A stretch of 64,000 nt of DNA, taken from positions 339,775 to 403,774 of the forward strand of contig NZ_BMXN01000001.1 in assembly GCF_014651775.1 (NCBI RefSeq), written 5' to 3'. A model generated the notes under the pieces. The model was not told the DNA's origin, ran no database searches, and saw only the letters and a program-made list of their open reading frames with translations. Origin of the DNA: Vreelandella hamiltonii (GTDB lineage: Bacteria > Pseudomonadota > Gammaproteobacteria > Pseudomonadales > Halomonadaceae). Numbering within the stretch: position 1 is the stretch's first letter; the number at the start of each line of letters is the position of its first letter. This document shows positions 36,654 to 44,236 of this stretch, piece by piece. Made by a program: the position numbers and the translations under genes.

Positions 36654-38836
36654 GACGTTGTTTTTCCTTGTGACAGGCCTGTCATTGCGGTACTGGGCGA
36701 AAAGCGGTAACCCAGCAGTCGCATGGCGTTCAACGTCACCAGGACGGTAGCACCGGTATCGGCCATCACCGCAATCCACATGCCGGTAATACCCAGCGCC
36801 GTTGTAACTAGGAAAATGGCTTTTAAGCCAAGGGCGAGAACAACGTTGGTTTTCACATTGCGCAGCGTGGCACGAGAGAGGTCTATCAGCTCAGCGATGC
36901 CGGTAACGCGGTTCTTGAGCAAGGCTGCATCGGCGGTTTCCAACGCCACATCCGTGCCACCCCCCATCGCGATACCCACATCTGCTGCCGCGAGTGCCGG
37001 TGCATCGTTGATGCCATCACCTACTTTACCGATGGGGCCACGGCCTGCCGCTTGCCAGTCTCGAACATACGCTGCCTTGTCTTCAGGCATTAGTTCGCCG
37101 TACGCTTCAATGCCTAAGCGACCCCCCGTGGCAGCGACGGTGCGGGCATTATCACCGCTGAGCATGACCGCCTGTACGCCTAAACGGGATAGCGCCGCTA
37201 GGCCTTCAATGGCATCTTCGCGTGGCTCATCGCGAACCGCGATCAAGCCCAGTAAACGCTCGCCTTCGACGAGGAGAGCGAGGCTCTTACCGGCTTCTTC
37301 TAACGCGACAATTCGAGCACTGAGACTTTCCTCAAGGATGACTTTCTCGTGAAGGTGACGAGGCGTCATTAAGCTCAGCTCGCGACCCTCCACCTGGCCG
37401 GAAACACCGCGCCCCGCCAGAGCGCGGCTGCCAGTGACGGTGGGGAGGTTGATGCCCGACTGTCTGGCATGCTCAACGATAGCCGTGGCGATAGGGTGAC
37501 TGGAATCCCGCTCTATTGCGGCGGCGAGCCGCAATACGCTGTTATCGTCTTCCTCAGCAATCCAAGACTCCACATCTGTGACTCTTGGGGTACCCGCAGT
37601 GAGGGTGCCCGTTTTATCTAATGCCACCAAGCGAAGCTTACCTAACTGTTCAAGAACGGCTCCCCCTTTGATCAGTAGTCCGCGCCGAGCGCCCGCCGAG
37701 AGACCTGCGGCGATGGCGGCTGGGGTAGAAATGACCAACGCGCAGGGGCATGCGATTAACAGCAATGCTAACGCACGGTAAATCGACTCCGACCATGCCA
37801 TGGTCGATACCAGCGGTGGCACTATCGCCATCAGTAGGGCGAGTAAGACGACGGCGGGCATATAGTAATACGCAAAACGATCAATAAAGCGTGCTATCGG
37901 TGCCTTGGCGGCCTGTGCTTCTTCAACCAGACGAATAACGCGAGCGATCGTATTGTCATCAGCGCCTCGTGTTACCTCCACCTCCAGGGCGGCATCAAGA
38001 TTCACTGTGCCAGCAAAAATGTCATCACCAGGCGCTCGCGAACGGGGTATGGACTCGCCGTTTACCGGCGACTCGTCAATGTCGGAGGTGCCCACCAGGA
38101 TGCGTCCATCGCAGGGTACGCGATCACCGGGCCGCACCAGCACACGCTGCCCGGGTTTAAGTGACTCCGCCGAGACGTCACGCAGCTGGCCATTGTCCAT
38201 CAGCCTCGCCGTTGAGGGTGTTAAATTTGCCAAGGCTGAGATACTGCGGCGCGCTCGTGAAGCAGCTACCCCTTCGAGTAGCTCACCTACGGCGAACAAG
38301 AACACGACCATCGCAGCTTCAGCGGCAGCATTGATGGCCAATGCGCCAAGCGCAGCGATGCACATCAGCATCTCGATGGTAAAGGGATTGCGCATTTTGA
38401 GGGCGCCCCAGGCACTCTGCGCAATGGGTATTAAGCCGACTAGCGTGGCCAAAATGAAAGGCATATTACCCAGCGCAGGCCATGCTAAACGAAGCGCGAA
38501 GGCCACTATCAGCAGATTTCCTGTGATAATGACCAAGCGCCCTTTAGCGGTTTGCCACCAAGAGGATGAAGCACCAGATGCGCGTGTTTGGCCATCATGG
38601 GAAGCCACTTGATAGCCTAGTTCGTTCAGGATGCCCTCAATGGTCTTTCGCGAGGGGGCCCCGTGATCGTGGTGGTGAATCTTCACTGATCCCGTGACCG
38701 AGCTTGCCGTGACTTCCTCAATGCCTTCCAGTCGCTCTAGCGCCGATACAACCTTGCGCTCACAACCGCCGCAGTCCATGCCTTCAACACGCAGCGTCAA
38801 GGTGGTAGGCGCTGTTGTCGGCGTTGATGTTTTCAT
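36650..38836 (-). CDS. cadA: Zn/Cd/Pb-translocating P-type ATPase (ZntA/CadA type)
   Basis: 728 residues. N-terminal heavy-metal domain with GMDCGGCERKV, eight membrane helices, the PIB motif CPC (IACPCALV), phosphorylation site DKTGTLT, and hinge GDGINDAPAL. Exports soft divalent metals from the cytoplasm. AGGAGAGGCACC precedes the ATG. Transcription starts from a MerR-type promoter shared back-to-back with merR (38870-38900). First gene of the cadA-lspA-lnt-L,D-transpeptidase run, all closely packed, so metal stress should induce the whole envelope module. Confidence 0.94.
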   Translation of the reverse strand: MKTSTPTTAPTTLTLRVEGMDCGGCERKVVSALERLEGIEEVTASSVTGSVKIHHHDHGAPSRKTIEGILNELGYQVASHDGQTRASGASSSWWQTAKGRLVIITGNLLIVAFALRLAWPALGNMPFILATLVGLIPIAQSAWGALKMRNPFTIEMLMCIAALGALAINAAAEAAMVVFLFAVGELLEGVAASRARRSISALANLTPSTARLMDNGQLRDVSAESLKPGQRVLVRPGDRVPCDGRILVGTSDIDESPVNGESIPRSRAPGDDIFAGTVNLDAALEVEVTRGADDNTIARVIRLVEEAQAAKAPIARFIDRFAYYYMPAVVLLALLMAIVPPLVSTMAWSESIYRALALLLIACPCALVISTPAAIAAGLSAGARRGLLIKGGAVLEQLGKLRLVALDKTGTLTAGTPRVTDVESWIAEEDDNSVLRLAAAIERDSSHPIATAIVEHARQSGINLPTVTGSRALAGRGVSGQVEGRELSLMTPRHLHEKVILEESLSARIVALEEAGKSLALLVEGERLLGLIAVRDEPREDAIEGLAALSRLGVQAVMLSGDNARTVAATGGRLGIEAYGELMPEDKAAYVRDWQAAGRGPIGKVGDGINDAPALAAADVGIAMGGGTDVALETADAALLKNRVTGIAELIDLSRATLRNVKTNVVLALGLKAIFLVTTALGITGMWIAVMADTGATVLVTLNAMRLLGYRFSPSTAMTGLSQGKTTS

Positions 38837-38869
38837 GGTGCCTCTCCTGCCAATGGGCTATGGTTTTTA

Positions 38870-38900
38870 AGTGTAAACCTTGTAGCAACTACAGCTTCAA
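38870..38900 (-). promoter_or_regulatory. MerR-type promoter/operator of the metal ATPase gene
   Basis: On the minus strand: -35 TTGAAG (38895-38900), a 19-base spacer holding the dyad CTGTAG-TTG-CTACAAG, and -10 TACACT (38870-38875). A 19-base spacer with a central dyad is the hallmark of promoters activated by MerR-family proteins through DNA distortion. It lies between divergent cadA and merR. A nearly identical copy precedes the CDF exporter gene. Confidence 0.8.
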
Positions 38901-38922
38901 GCCCTGCCTAAGGAGTTTTACC

Positions 38923-39381
38923 ATGTCGATGATCGGCCAAAGTATCAGCATTGGTGAGTTAGCACGACGAGCCGATTGCAAACCTGAAACGGTTCGCTAT
39001 TACGAGCGTATTGGGCTGTTGCGCGATGCGACACGAACCGGTGGGGGGCAGCGCCGCTATGGAGACGACGCTGTGCGGCGCTTGACCTTTATTCGTCATG
39101 CCCGAGACTTTGGCTTTTCGGTGGAGTCAGTGCGAGAGCTTTTGGCCATGTCAGATCAACCTGATATGCCTTGCCAAGAAGTCGATGCCATCGCCACGCA
39201 TCACCTAAAGAAAGTGGAGTCCCGCCTTCAACGACTGTCCATACTGCGTGAGGAGCTTCAACGGATGGTCACGCAGTGTGCCGGTGGTAAAGTGGAAAGC
39301 TGCCGAATCATTGAGGTCATCAGTGATCATCAGCTCTGTATCACTGAAAAATCGCACGGAGGGGCTCACGACTTAGGTTAG
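38923..39381 (+). CDS. MerR-family metal-responsive regulator (CadR/PbrR/ZntR type)
   Basis: 152 residues: winged helix (SIGELARRADCKPETVRYYERIGLL), dimerisation coiled coil (residues about 85-118), and metal-site cysteines Cys84, Cys119 and Cys127 arranged as in Zn/Cd/Pb sensors, not as in copper (CueR) or mercury (MerR) sensors. Start at 38923 follows AAGGAG; the 36 codons open upstream run through the promoter and are not used. Divergent from the ATPase, whose promoter it should both repress and activate; very likely also acts on the CDF promoter at 43034. Confidence 0.9.
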   Translation: MSMIGQSISIGELARRADCKPETVRYYERIGLLRDATRTGGGQRRYGDDAVRRLTFIRHARDFGFSVESVRELLAMSDQPDMPCQEVDAIATHHLKKVESRLQRLSILREELQRMVTQCAGGKVESCRIIEVISDHQLCITEKSHGGAHDLG

Positions 39382-39409
39382 CACTAACGCTACGCCCCAC
39401 GCCCAATGG

Positions 39410-40192
39410 TTAGCCCAGCGAAACATCCAAAAACAGCATGAGTACCAATCCGATAGAGAGGCCCAGCGTGGCCTTTTTTTGGTGCCCGCTTCGATGAGTT
39501 TCGGGAATAATCTCATGACTGATCACATACAACATCGCCCCCGCTGCAAAGGCCAACCCCCAGGGCAGTAGCGCTTGTGACATGCTGATGACTCCAGCGC
39601 CTAATAAGCCACCCAACGGCTCAACAAGCCCCGTAAGGGCGGCAATCGTCCATGACCGCCAACGTGAATAGCCCACGCCTAGCAGTGATACTGCTACGGC
39701 CAGTCCTTCTGGGGCATTCTGAAGTCCAATGCCAATCGCTAGTGGAATGCCTCCTTCGCTTCCCCCTGCGCCGAAGGCCACGCCAACGGCCAGCCCTTCT
39801 GGCAGGTTGTGTATCGTAATGGCAATAATAAACAACCAGATACGACGTAGTGAGGCAGCCTCTGGCCCTTCTCGCCCCTGTTCGAAGTGCTCATGAGGTA
39901 AGAGTTCGTTCAGTAGTGCGACCATTCCAATCCCTAGCAAGATGGCCGCACAGGCAATGGCAGCAGGTACCACGCTACCTCCGTAACGCAGCTCCGAGGC
40001 TTCTAAGGAGGGTATGATCAGTGAGAAGAAAGAGGCCGCTAGCATGACGCCAGCGGCGAACCCCAACGCTAAATCGCGAACACCACGATTCGGTCTTTTG
40101 GTAAACAAGACAGGAAGCGCCCCGACAGCCGTCATCAAGCCCGCGGCAAGGCTTCCCAATACCCCCATGGTGACGAGAGAAACCTCTTCCAT
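39410..40192 (-). CDS. ZIP-family divalent metal transporter
   Basis: 260 residues, eight membrane helices. Metal-site helices are recognised by HNLPEGLAVGVAFGAGG (helix 4) and NAPEGLAVAVSLLG with GLVEPLGGLLGAG (helix 5); a charged loop LLPHEHFEQGREGPEAA lies between helices 3 and 4. ZIP proteins usually import zinc or iron, which seems to oppose the efflux genes around it; a GufA/ZupT-like homeostatic role is possible. No MerR-type promoter was seen before it. Convergent with merR. Confidence 0.87.
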   Translation of the reverse strand: MEEVSLVTMGVLGSLAAGLMTAVGALPVLFTKRPNRGVRDLALGFAAGVMLAASFFSLIIPSLEASELRYGGSVVPAAIACAAILLGIGMVALLNELLPHEHFEQGREGPEAASLRRIWLFIIAITIHNLPEGLAVGVAFGAGGSEGGIPLAIGIGLQNAPEGLAVAVSLLGVGYSRWRSWTIAALTGLVEPLGGLLGAGVISMSQALLPWGLAFAAGAMLYVISHEIIPETHRSGHQKKATLGLSIGLVLMLFLDVSLG

Positions 40193-40304
40193 ACCGATTA
40201 CCTGTCTTGTGGTAGATGAGTGATCACAGCGCTAGGATTCCATAACGAGGCAAGCACACGTTCACGTTACTAACAATCCATGCAACGTTGCTAAGCACGG
40301 GTGG

Positions 40305-41297
40305 TTACGGCTCGTTAAACGAGATCAAGTCATAAATGGACGCCGTGCCGATAGCTTGTTCCAAGCGATCTCTTGCCTCGTAAAGTGACGCTTGATATTC
40401 ACCTTGAGTCGGCTGCTCACCCAACATGATGCGTTGACCTTGACCAAGGGGATCAACAGGCTGGTTATTGACTCTCACTTCGTAATGCAGGTTGGGGCCC
40501 GTGGCGACCCCGGAGGAACCTACCTCTCCGAGCGACTCTCCCGCATTGACTAAATCCCCAACCACTAGCTGTGGGGAGAATCGGCTAAGGTGTGTGTAGC
40601 GACTAATGGCCCCTGTGTCGTGCTCCACCTCGATCACCTGCCCATATCCCCCTTGGCGACCCATAAAGAATACGCGCCCAGGTGCGGTGGCAATGACCGG
40701 CGTTCCTGTCGGCGCAGCCAAGTCAATTCCATTATGAGGACGCATCCCTCCATACACAGGATGTCGCCGATTCCCAAAGCGAGACGTTAAGCGGGCACTA
40801 AGCACGGGCAACCGCAACGTGCCTAGCAGTGTGTCGCTTTTGAAAAGAGCTACGTCCCCCTTTTGGGTGACCGGCCATATGACCTCCAAGGGCTCTGCCT
40901 GATCAGGCAGAGCGGCATAACTGAGGCGTGGTGGCCCAACACGGGCGCCGTCCTGGCGTCGATCTTCCTCCCACACTAATTGAATACGTTCACTGCCAGA
41001 AAACTCCAGCGGCGCTGCTATAAACTCGCTGAGCAGTGTTTCCAGTTTAGTGGCGAAACGCGTTGGGACACCTTCTGCTGCCAAGGCCTCGTAGAGAGTG
41101 GTATTAATGACGACATCACGCCCAAAGGTTAGGGTATCAACGCTATCGAGCGGTAATGTGCCTTCTTGCTCGCTAGCCGCCTGTAACTTGACAGGGCTAA
41201 GTTCAGACGGAGGCAATGACAGATGCGTTTGCCAATTGGCTTCGGCTAGCAAGGGGTAAAAGCCCACCAAGCCTAGTAACCACCAGCGCTGCATCAC
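40305..41297 (-). CDS. M23-family metallopeptidase (murein hydrolase)
   Basis: 330 residues. A signal peptide (MMQRWWLLGLVGFYPLLAEA), an N-terminal domain resembling the peptidoglycan-binding part of MepM/YebA proteins, and a LytM domain with zinc ligands in GMRPHNGIDLAAPTGTPV and PNLHYEVRVN. Probably cuts peptidoglycan peptide bridges in the periplasm. Its start overlaps the DsbA-like gene stop by four bases, so the two are one unit. Another envelope function within the transposon cargo. Confidence 0.88.
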   Translation of the reverse strand: MMQRWWLLGLVGFYPLLAEANWQTHLSLPPSELSPVKLQAASEQEGTLPLDSVDTLTFGRDVVINTTLYEALAAEGVPTRFATKLETLLSEFIAAPLEFSGSERIQLVWEEDRRQDGARVGPPRLSYAALPDQAEPLEVIWPVTQKGDVALFKSDTLLGTLRLPVLSARLTSRFGNRRHPVYGGMRPHNGIDLAAPTGTPVIATAPGRVFFMGRQGGYGQVIEVEHDTGAISRYTHLSRFSPQLVVGDLVNAGESLGEVGSSGVATGPNLHYEVRVNNQPVDPLGQGQRIMLGEQPTQGEYQASLYEARDRLEQAIGTASIYDLISFNEP

Positions 41298-41971
41298 TGG
41301 CCATCCTCTTCCCCAGAGATCTCCGCTACTTCACTCTCGACGGCATCAATCAGCTCTTGCATACCAAAGGGGTCTAAAGGCTCGCCATTGACAAAAAAGG
41401 TAGGTGTTTGGCGAATCTGATTGGCTCTGACATCCGCCATGTCTTGGTCAATCACCGCCTGCACCTCAGCAGAAGTCAGTTGCTCTTCGGCAGCCGCTAA
41501 ATCAAGGCCTCCTTGGCTCGCGATATCGAGGATAGCGGATTCATCAAAACTGCCATGTGAAGCCCATTGATCCTGGCGAGCCAGCAGCCTCTCCAGTACC
41601 GGTTCAAAGACGCCCTGACGACGAGCAACTTCTAATACCCGAATGGCCTTGTCCGATACGTCGCCGTGGAAAGGAGTGTAGCGCACGATGAGCCGCACTT
41701 TTTCTGGGTAGGTTTCCAGAATACTTTTTGTCAGGGGATAGAAAGCACGGCAGGCTTCGCAAGCCGGATCGAAGAATTCCACAATCGTCACCGGCGCGTC
41801 TTCTCGTCCCAAGATGGGGGAGTGTGAACGCACCAAGGAGTCCTCGGCCTGGACACCGCTCTCTTTTGCTGCCTGAGCTTGCATGTCTAAGAGGGCAGGC
41901 TTCGATACGGCGACGATCGCAGCGGTCAGCATTAACGTACCGGCCAATATAAAAGACGCTTTTTTGAACAT
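41294..41971 (-). CDS. DsbA-like thiol:disulfide protein
   Basis: 225 residues: N-terminal membrane anchor or signal (FILAGTLMLTAAIVAVSKPALL), then a thioredoxin fold with CEAC active site in EFFDPACEACRAFYP and the cis-proline TPTFFVNG. It resembles DsbA/DsbG-like proteins with a ScsC/BcfH flavour, some of which are tied to copper and metal tolerance. It may keep the coexpressed M23 peptidase or other envelope proteins in the right redox state; this is inferred from the four-base gene overlap. Confidence 0.88.
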   Translation of the reverse strand: MFKKASFILAGTLMLTAAIVAVSKPALLDMQAQAAKESGVQAEDSLVRSHSPILGREDAPVTIVEFFDPACEACRAFYPLTKSILETYPEKVRLIVRYTPFHGDVSDKAIRVLEVARRQGVFEPVLERLLARQDQWASHGSFDESAILDIASQGGLDLAAAEEQLTSAEVQAVIDQDMADVRANQIRQTPTFFVNGEPLDPFGMQELIDAVESEVAEISGEEDGQ

Positions 41972-42084
41972 GTTTCTCTCTCTGTCTCAACGATGGGGTG
42001 GAAAAGTAGGGTTGAAAAATAAGCCAATCGCTATGGGAGTAAGCTGCTCGCTATCTACCTGAGCTGGGAGCCGGCCTCGGTCTG

Positions 42085-43000
42085 TCACTCATGCCCATAT
42101 AGATTGGCATTTTGATGCGCGTGGTCACTATGCTCAAACTCTAGGCTGGAATGAGCAATACTGAAGCGCATTTATAAGCTGCTCCTTGATCTCTGCTTTG
42201 ACGGATTCAAGCTGCTGCCAGCCGGTTTCTGTCAGAACCACGTGGCAGTCAAGGGCTGCCATGTTTTCCTGCATCTGCCATAGATGCACATGGTGAATAT
42301 CCTGGACTCCCTCGATATCTCGTACGGTCTCAACGACTGCCTGCCCGTCAATGTCCGGGGGAGATCCCAGCATTAGCGTACGGATAGGGCCGCCAATTTC
42401 AGAGAAGGCTAGGTAAAGAATATATAGCGCAATCCCTATCGTGATCGCGGGGTCTACCCAGCGCATGTCGTACAGTAAAATAAGCGAACCACCGATAATC
42501 ACGGCGATGGAGGCAAACGCATCCGATAAGTTATGCAGAAAAAGGGCGCGGATATTGACACTCTCTTTTTGCATTGACCACGTGAGCATGGCGGTAAGGG
42601 CATCGACGACGAGCGCGACGCCACCAATAATCACGATCGTCCATCCCTCTATCTCAGGGGGATCGACCATCCGCATAGCGCCTTCGTAAATCAGGTAGAC
42701 ACCGACAATAATGAGGGTGGTGTAATTGATGAGTGCTGCCACTATCTCGATGCGGCCATAGCCAAAGGTCATATGCACATCGGCAGGCCGTCTGGCGATT
42801 TTACGAGCAGCAAAGGCAATGACTAATGCTGCCATGTCAGAAAAGTTATGTAACGCATCAGCGATCAGCGATAGGCTCCCCGCCATAATGCCACCGACGA
42901 TTTGAGCGATGGTTAAGAGCCCATTGGCCCAAATGGAGATGCTGACGCGCCGGTCGCCAGAGGCAGGATCAATGTGGGGATGATCATGATGATGTCCCAT
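42085..43000 (-). CDS. CDF-family zinc/cadmium exporter, C-terminal frameshift
   Basis: The frame from 43000 runs 288 residues to a stop at 42134 and has six membrane helices with both metal-site motifs (LIADALHNFSDMAALVIA and LHNLSDAFASIAV) and the cytoplasmic domain (HVHLWQMQENMAALDCHVVL). The last ten residues YCSFQPRV are out of frame: shifting one base near 42169-42173 restores RFSIAHSSLEFEHSDHAHQ...GHE and a stop at 42085, the normal CzcD-type ending with a histidine-rich tail. The membrane core is intact, so partial function is possible. Driven by its own MerR-type promoter. Confidence 0.87.
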
Positions 43001-43033
43001 CTGTTACCTTCTCTCGAATTATCTGTTCTTGGT

Positions 43034-43064
43034 ACTATAAAACCTCTAGCAACTAAAGCTTCAA
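43034..43064 (-). promoter_or_regulatory. MerR-type promoter/operator of the CDF exporter gene
   Basis: Minus strand: -35 TTGAAG (43059-43064), 19-base spacer CTTTAGTTGCTAGAGGTTT, -10 TATAGT (43034-43039). It matches the metal ATPase promoter at most spacer positions, including TAGTTGCTA, so the same regulator should bind. The start codon is 33 bases downstream. Confidence 0.78.
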
Positions 43065-43205
43065 CCCTTGAGCATTATCTATTTGCATCGCTGGATTGGG
43101 AAGCACGTCCCTAGCTACCAAGCGAGCCATGGCGCGCTGGGCCGAAGGTGATCATGTTTTAGGTGCGGGGCTCAATCCACTTCAACCGGTAACGTCTAAT
43201 CCACC
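43065..43205. other. Intergenic gap in the cargo, nothing recognised
   Basis: 141 bases between the MerR-type promoter and the BASS transporter gene. A short frame (RAMARWAEGDHVLGAGLNPLQP) is open on the plus strand and may be the tail of a lost gene, but no family can be named. Confidence 0.25.
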
Positions 43206-44126
43206 ATGGGTAGATTCATTTATTTTGTCGAGGCGCACCTTGTCTGGTTTGTAATCGTCGTCGCGGGGGGAGGCTTACTCTTTCCGGCCACCGGAATAAT
43301 GCTTAAGTTCGCGATTGGGCCATTACTGGCATTACTGATGTTGATTATCAGCCTCACATTCGATGCGCATGCAGTGCGCATCGTGTTCCGAAAGCCGTCA
43401 CGGCAGTTGTTGGCATTGGGGCTGGTCTATGGGCCTATGTCGATTGCCGGGTGGCTAACGGGCCGTCTATTTTTTGGAAGCGGCCCGCTGGCTGCTGGCC
43501 AAACCTTGCTCGGCACGCTGCCGACAGATGTGTCCTCTCCTCTTTTGGTACTGATGGCAAAAGGCAATGTGGCGCTTGCCGCTGTTTTCAACGCAGTCAA
43601 CACCGCGTTATGTCCGTTTATTGTTCCCTTCCTGTTTTTATGGCTCACCGGCCTTCAGTTAGACGTGCCGCTTGGATCAATTATTCTTGAATTAACACTA
43701 ATCGTGCTTCTTCCTACCGTGATTGGGGTCAGCTTGCGTACAAAGTTCTCGGCTTTCTTTGCACGGCATGATTCAGCGTATGCAGGGATAGGGTCGATTC
43801 TGTATCTGCTGATCCTACTCGCCGTGGTCGGGCCGAATGCCACCACGATCATTGGCTATGGCTGGTATGCGTTTGTGATTGCGGGCGCGGCCCTGTGCCT
43901 CAATTTGATTGGGTACCTGGTAGGTATGTCCTCACGGTTACTCACCTCTGATCGCAAAGAGGTGATTACCTATCTTTTCACGGTCAGTAAAAAGGAATTC
44001 AGCATCGCTGCAGCGTTTGTCGCTGTTTCCGGCTTGCCATCAGAGATCGCGATTCCAGCCGCTTTTTTTGCCGTGATTCAAATGATCACTTCGCCCATCG
44101 CAGCGAAGATCCTCGCCCGCCACTGA
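43206..44126 (+). CDS. BASS-family transporter (bile acid:sodium symporter superfamily)
   Basis: 306 residues, nine or ten membrane helices. GPMSIAGWLTGRLFFGSGPLAAGQTLLGTLPTDVSSPLLVLMAKGNVALAAVFNAV is the broken-helix region of the fold and KKEFSIAAAFVAVSGLPSEIAIPAAFFAVIQM the second crossing. The superfamily includes Acr3 arsenite exporters and organic anion carriers; cysteine and glutamate residues typical of Acr3 are not evident, so arsenite export is not claimed. Opposite strand to the other cargo genes. Confidence 0.75.
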   Translation: MGRFIYFVEAHLVWFVIVVAGGGLLFPATGIMLKFAIGPLLALLMLIISLTFDAHAVRIVFRKPSRQLLALGLVYGPMSIAGWLTGRLFFGSGPLAAGQTLLGTLPTDVSSPLLVLMAKGNVALAAVFNAVNTALCPFIVPFLFLWLTGLQLDVPLGSIILELTLIVLLPTVIGVSLRTKFSAFFARHDSAYAGIGSILYLLILLAVVGPNATTIIGYGWYAFVIAGAALCLNLIGYLVGMSSRLLTSDRKEVITYLFTVSKKEFSIAAAFVAVSGLPSEIAIPAAFFAVIQMITSPIAAKILARH

Positions 44127-44142
44127 AGGGATGGCCGTATCG

Positions 44143-44191
44143 GCTCTTCGTCAGAAGAGCAACCTGCACACGGGGTGTACAGGTTGCTCTT
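44143..44191. terminator. Bidirectional terminator with competing hairpins
   Basis: AAGAGCAACCTG (44155-44166) pairs perfectly with CAGGTTGCTCTT (44180-44191); the inner ACAC/GTGT can extend the stem past a mismatch. Upstream, GCTCTTC (44143-44149) also pairs with GAAGAGC (44154-44160), so the middle segment can join either partner. It lies between the converging BASS and tnsE-like genes. Confidence 0.65.
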
Positions 44192-44236
44192 AGCGACAAA
44201 ACAGACACCGCTACTCATAAAGGTGGCAAATAGTAC

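Noticed and set aside
38815..38922. N-terminal extension of the MerR-type regulator
   Set aside because: It would run through the divergent promoter and is not like the family; AAGGAG directly precedes 38923.
43206..44126. Acr3 arsenite exporter
   Set aside because: The BASS fold is shared, but the conserved Acr3 cysteine and glutamate motifs are not visible, and no arsR/arsC genes are present.
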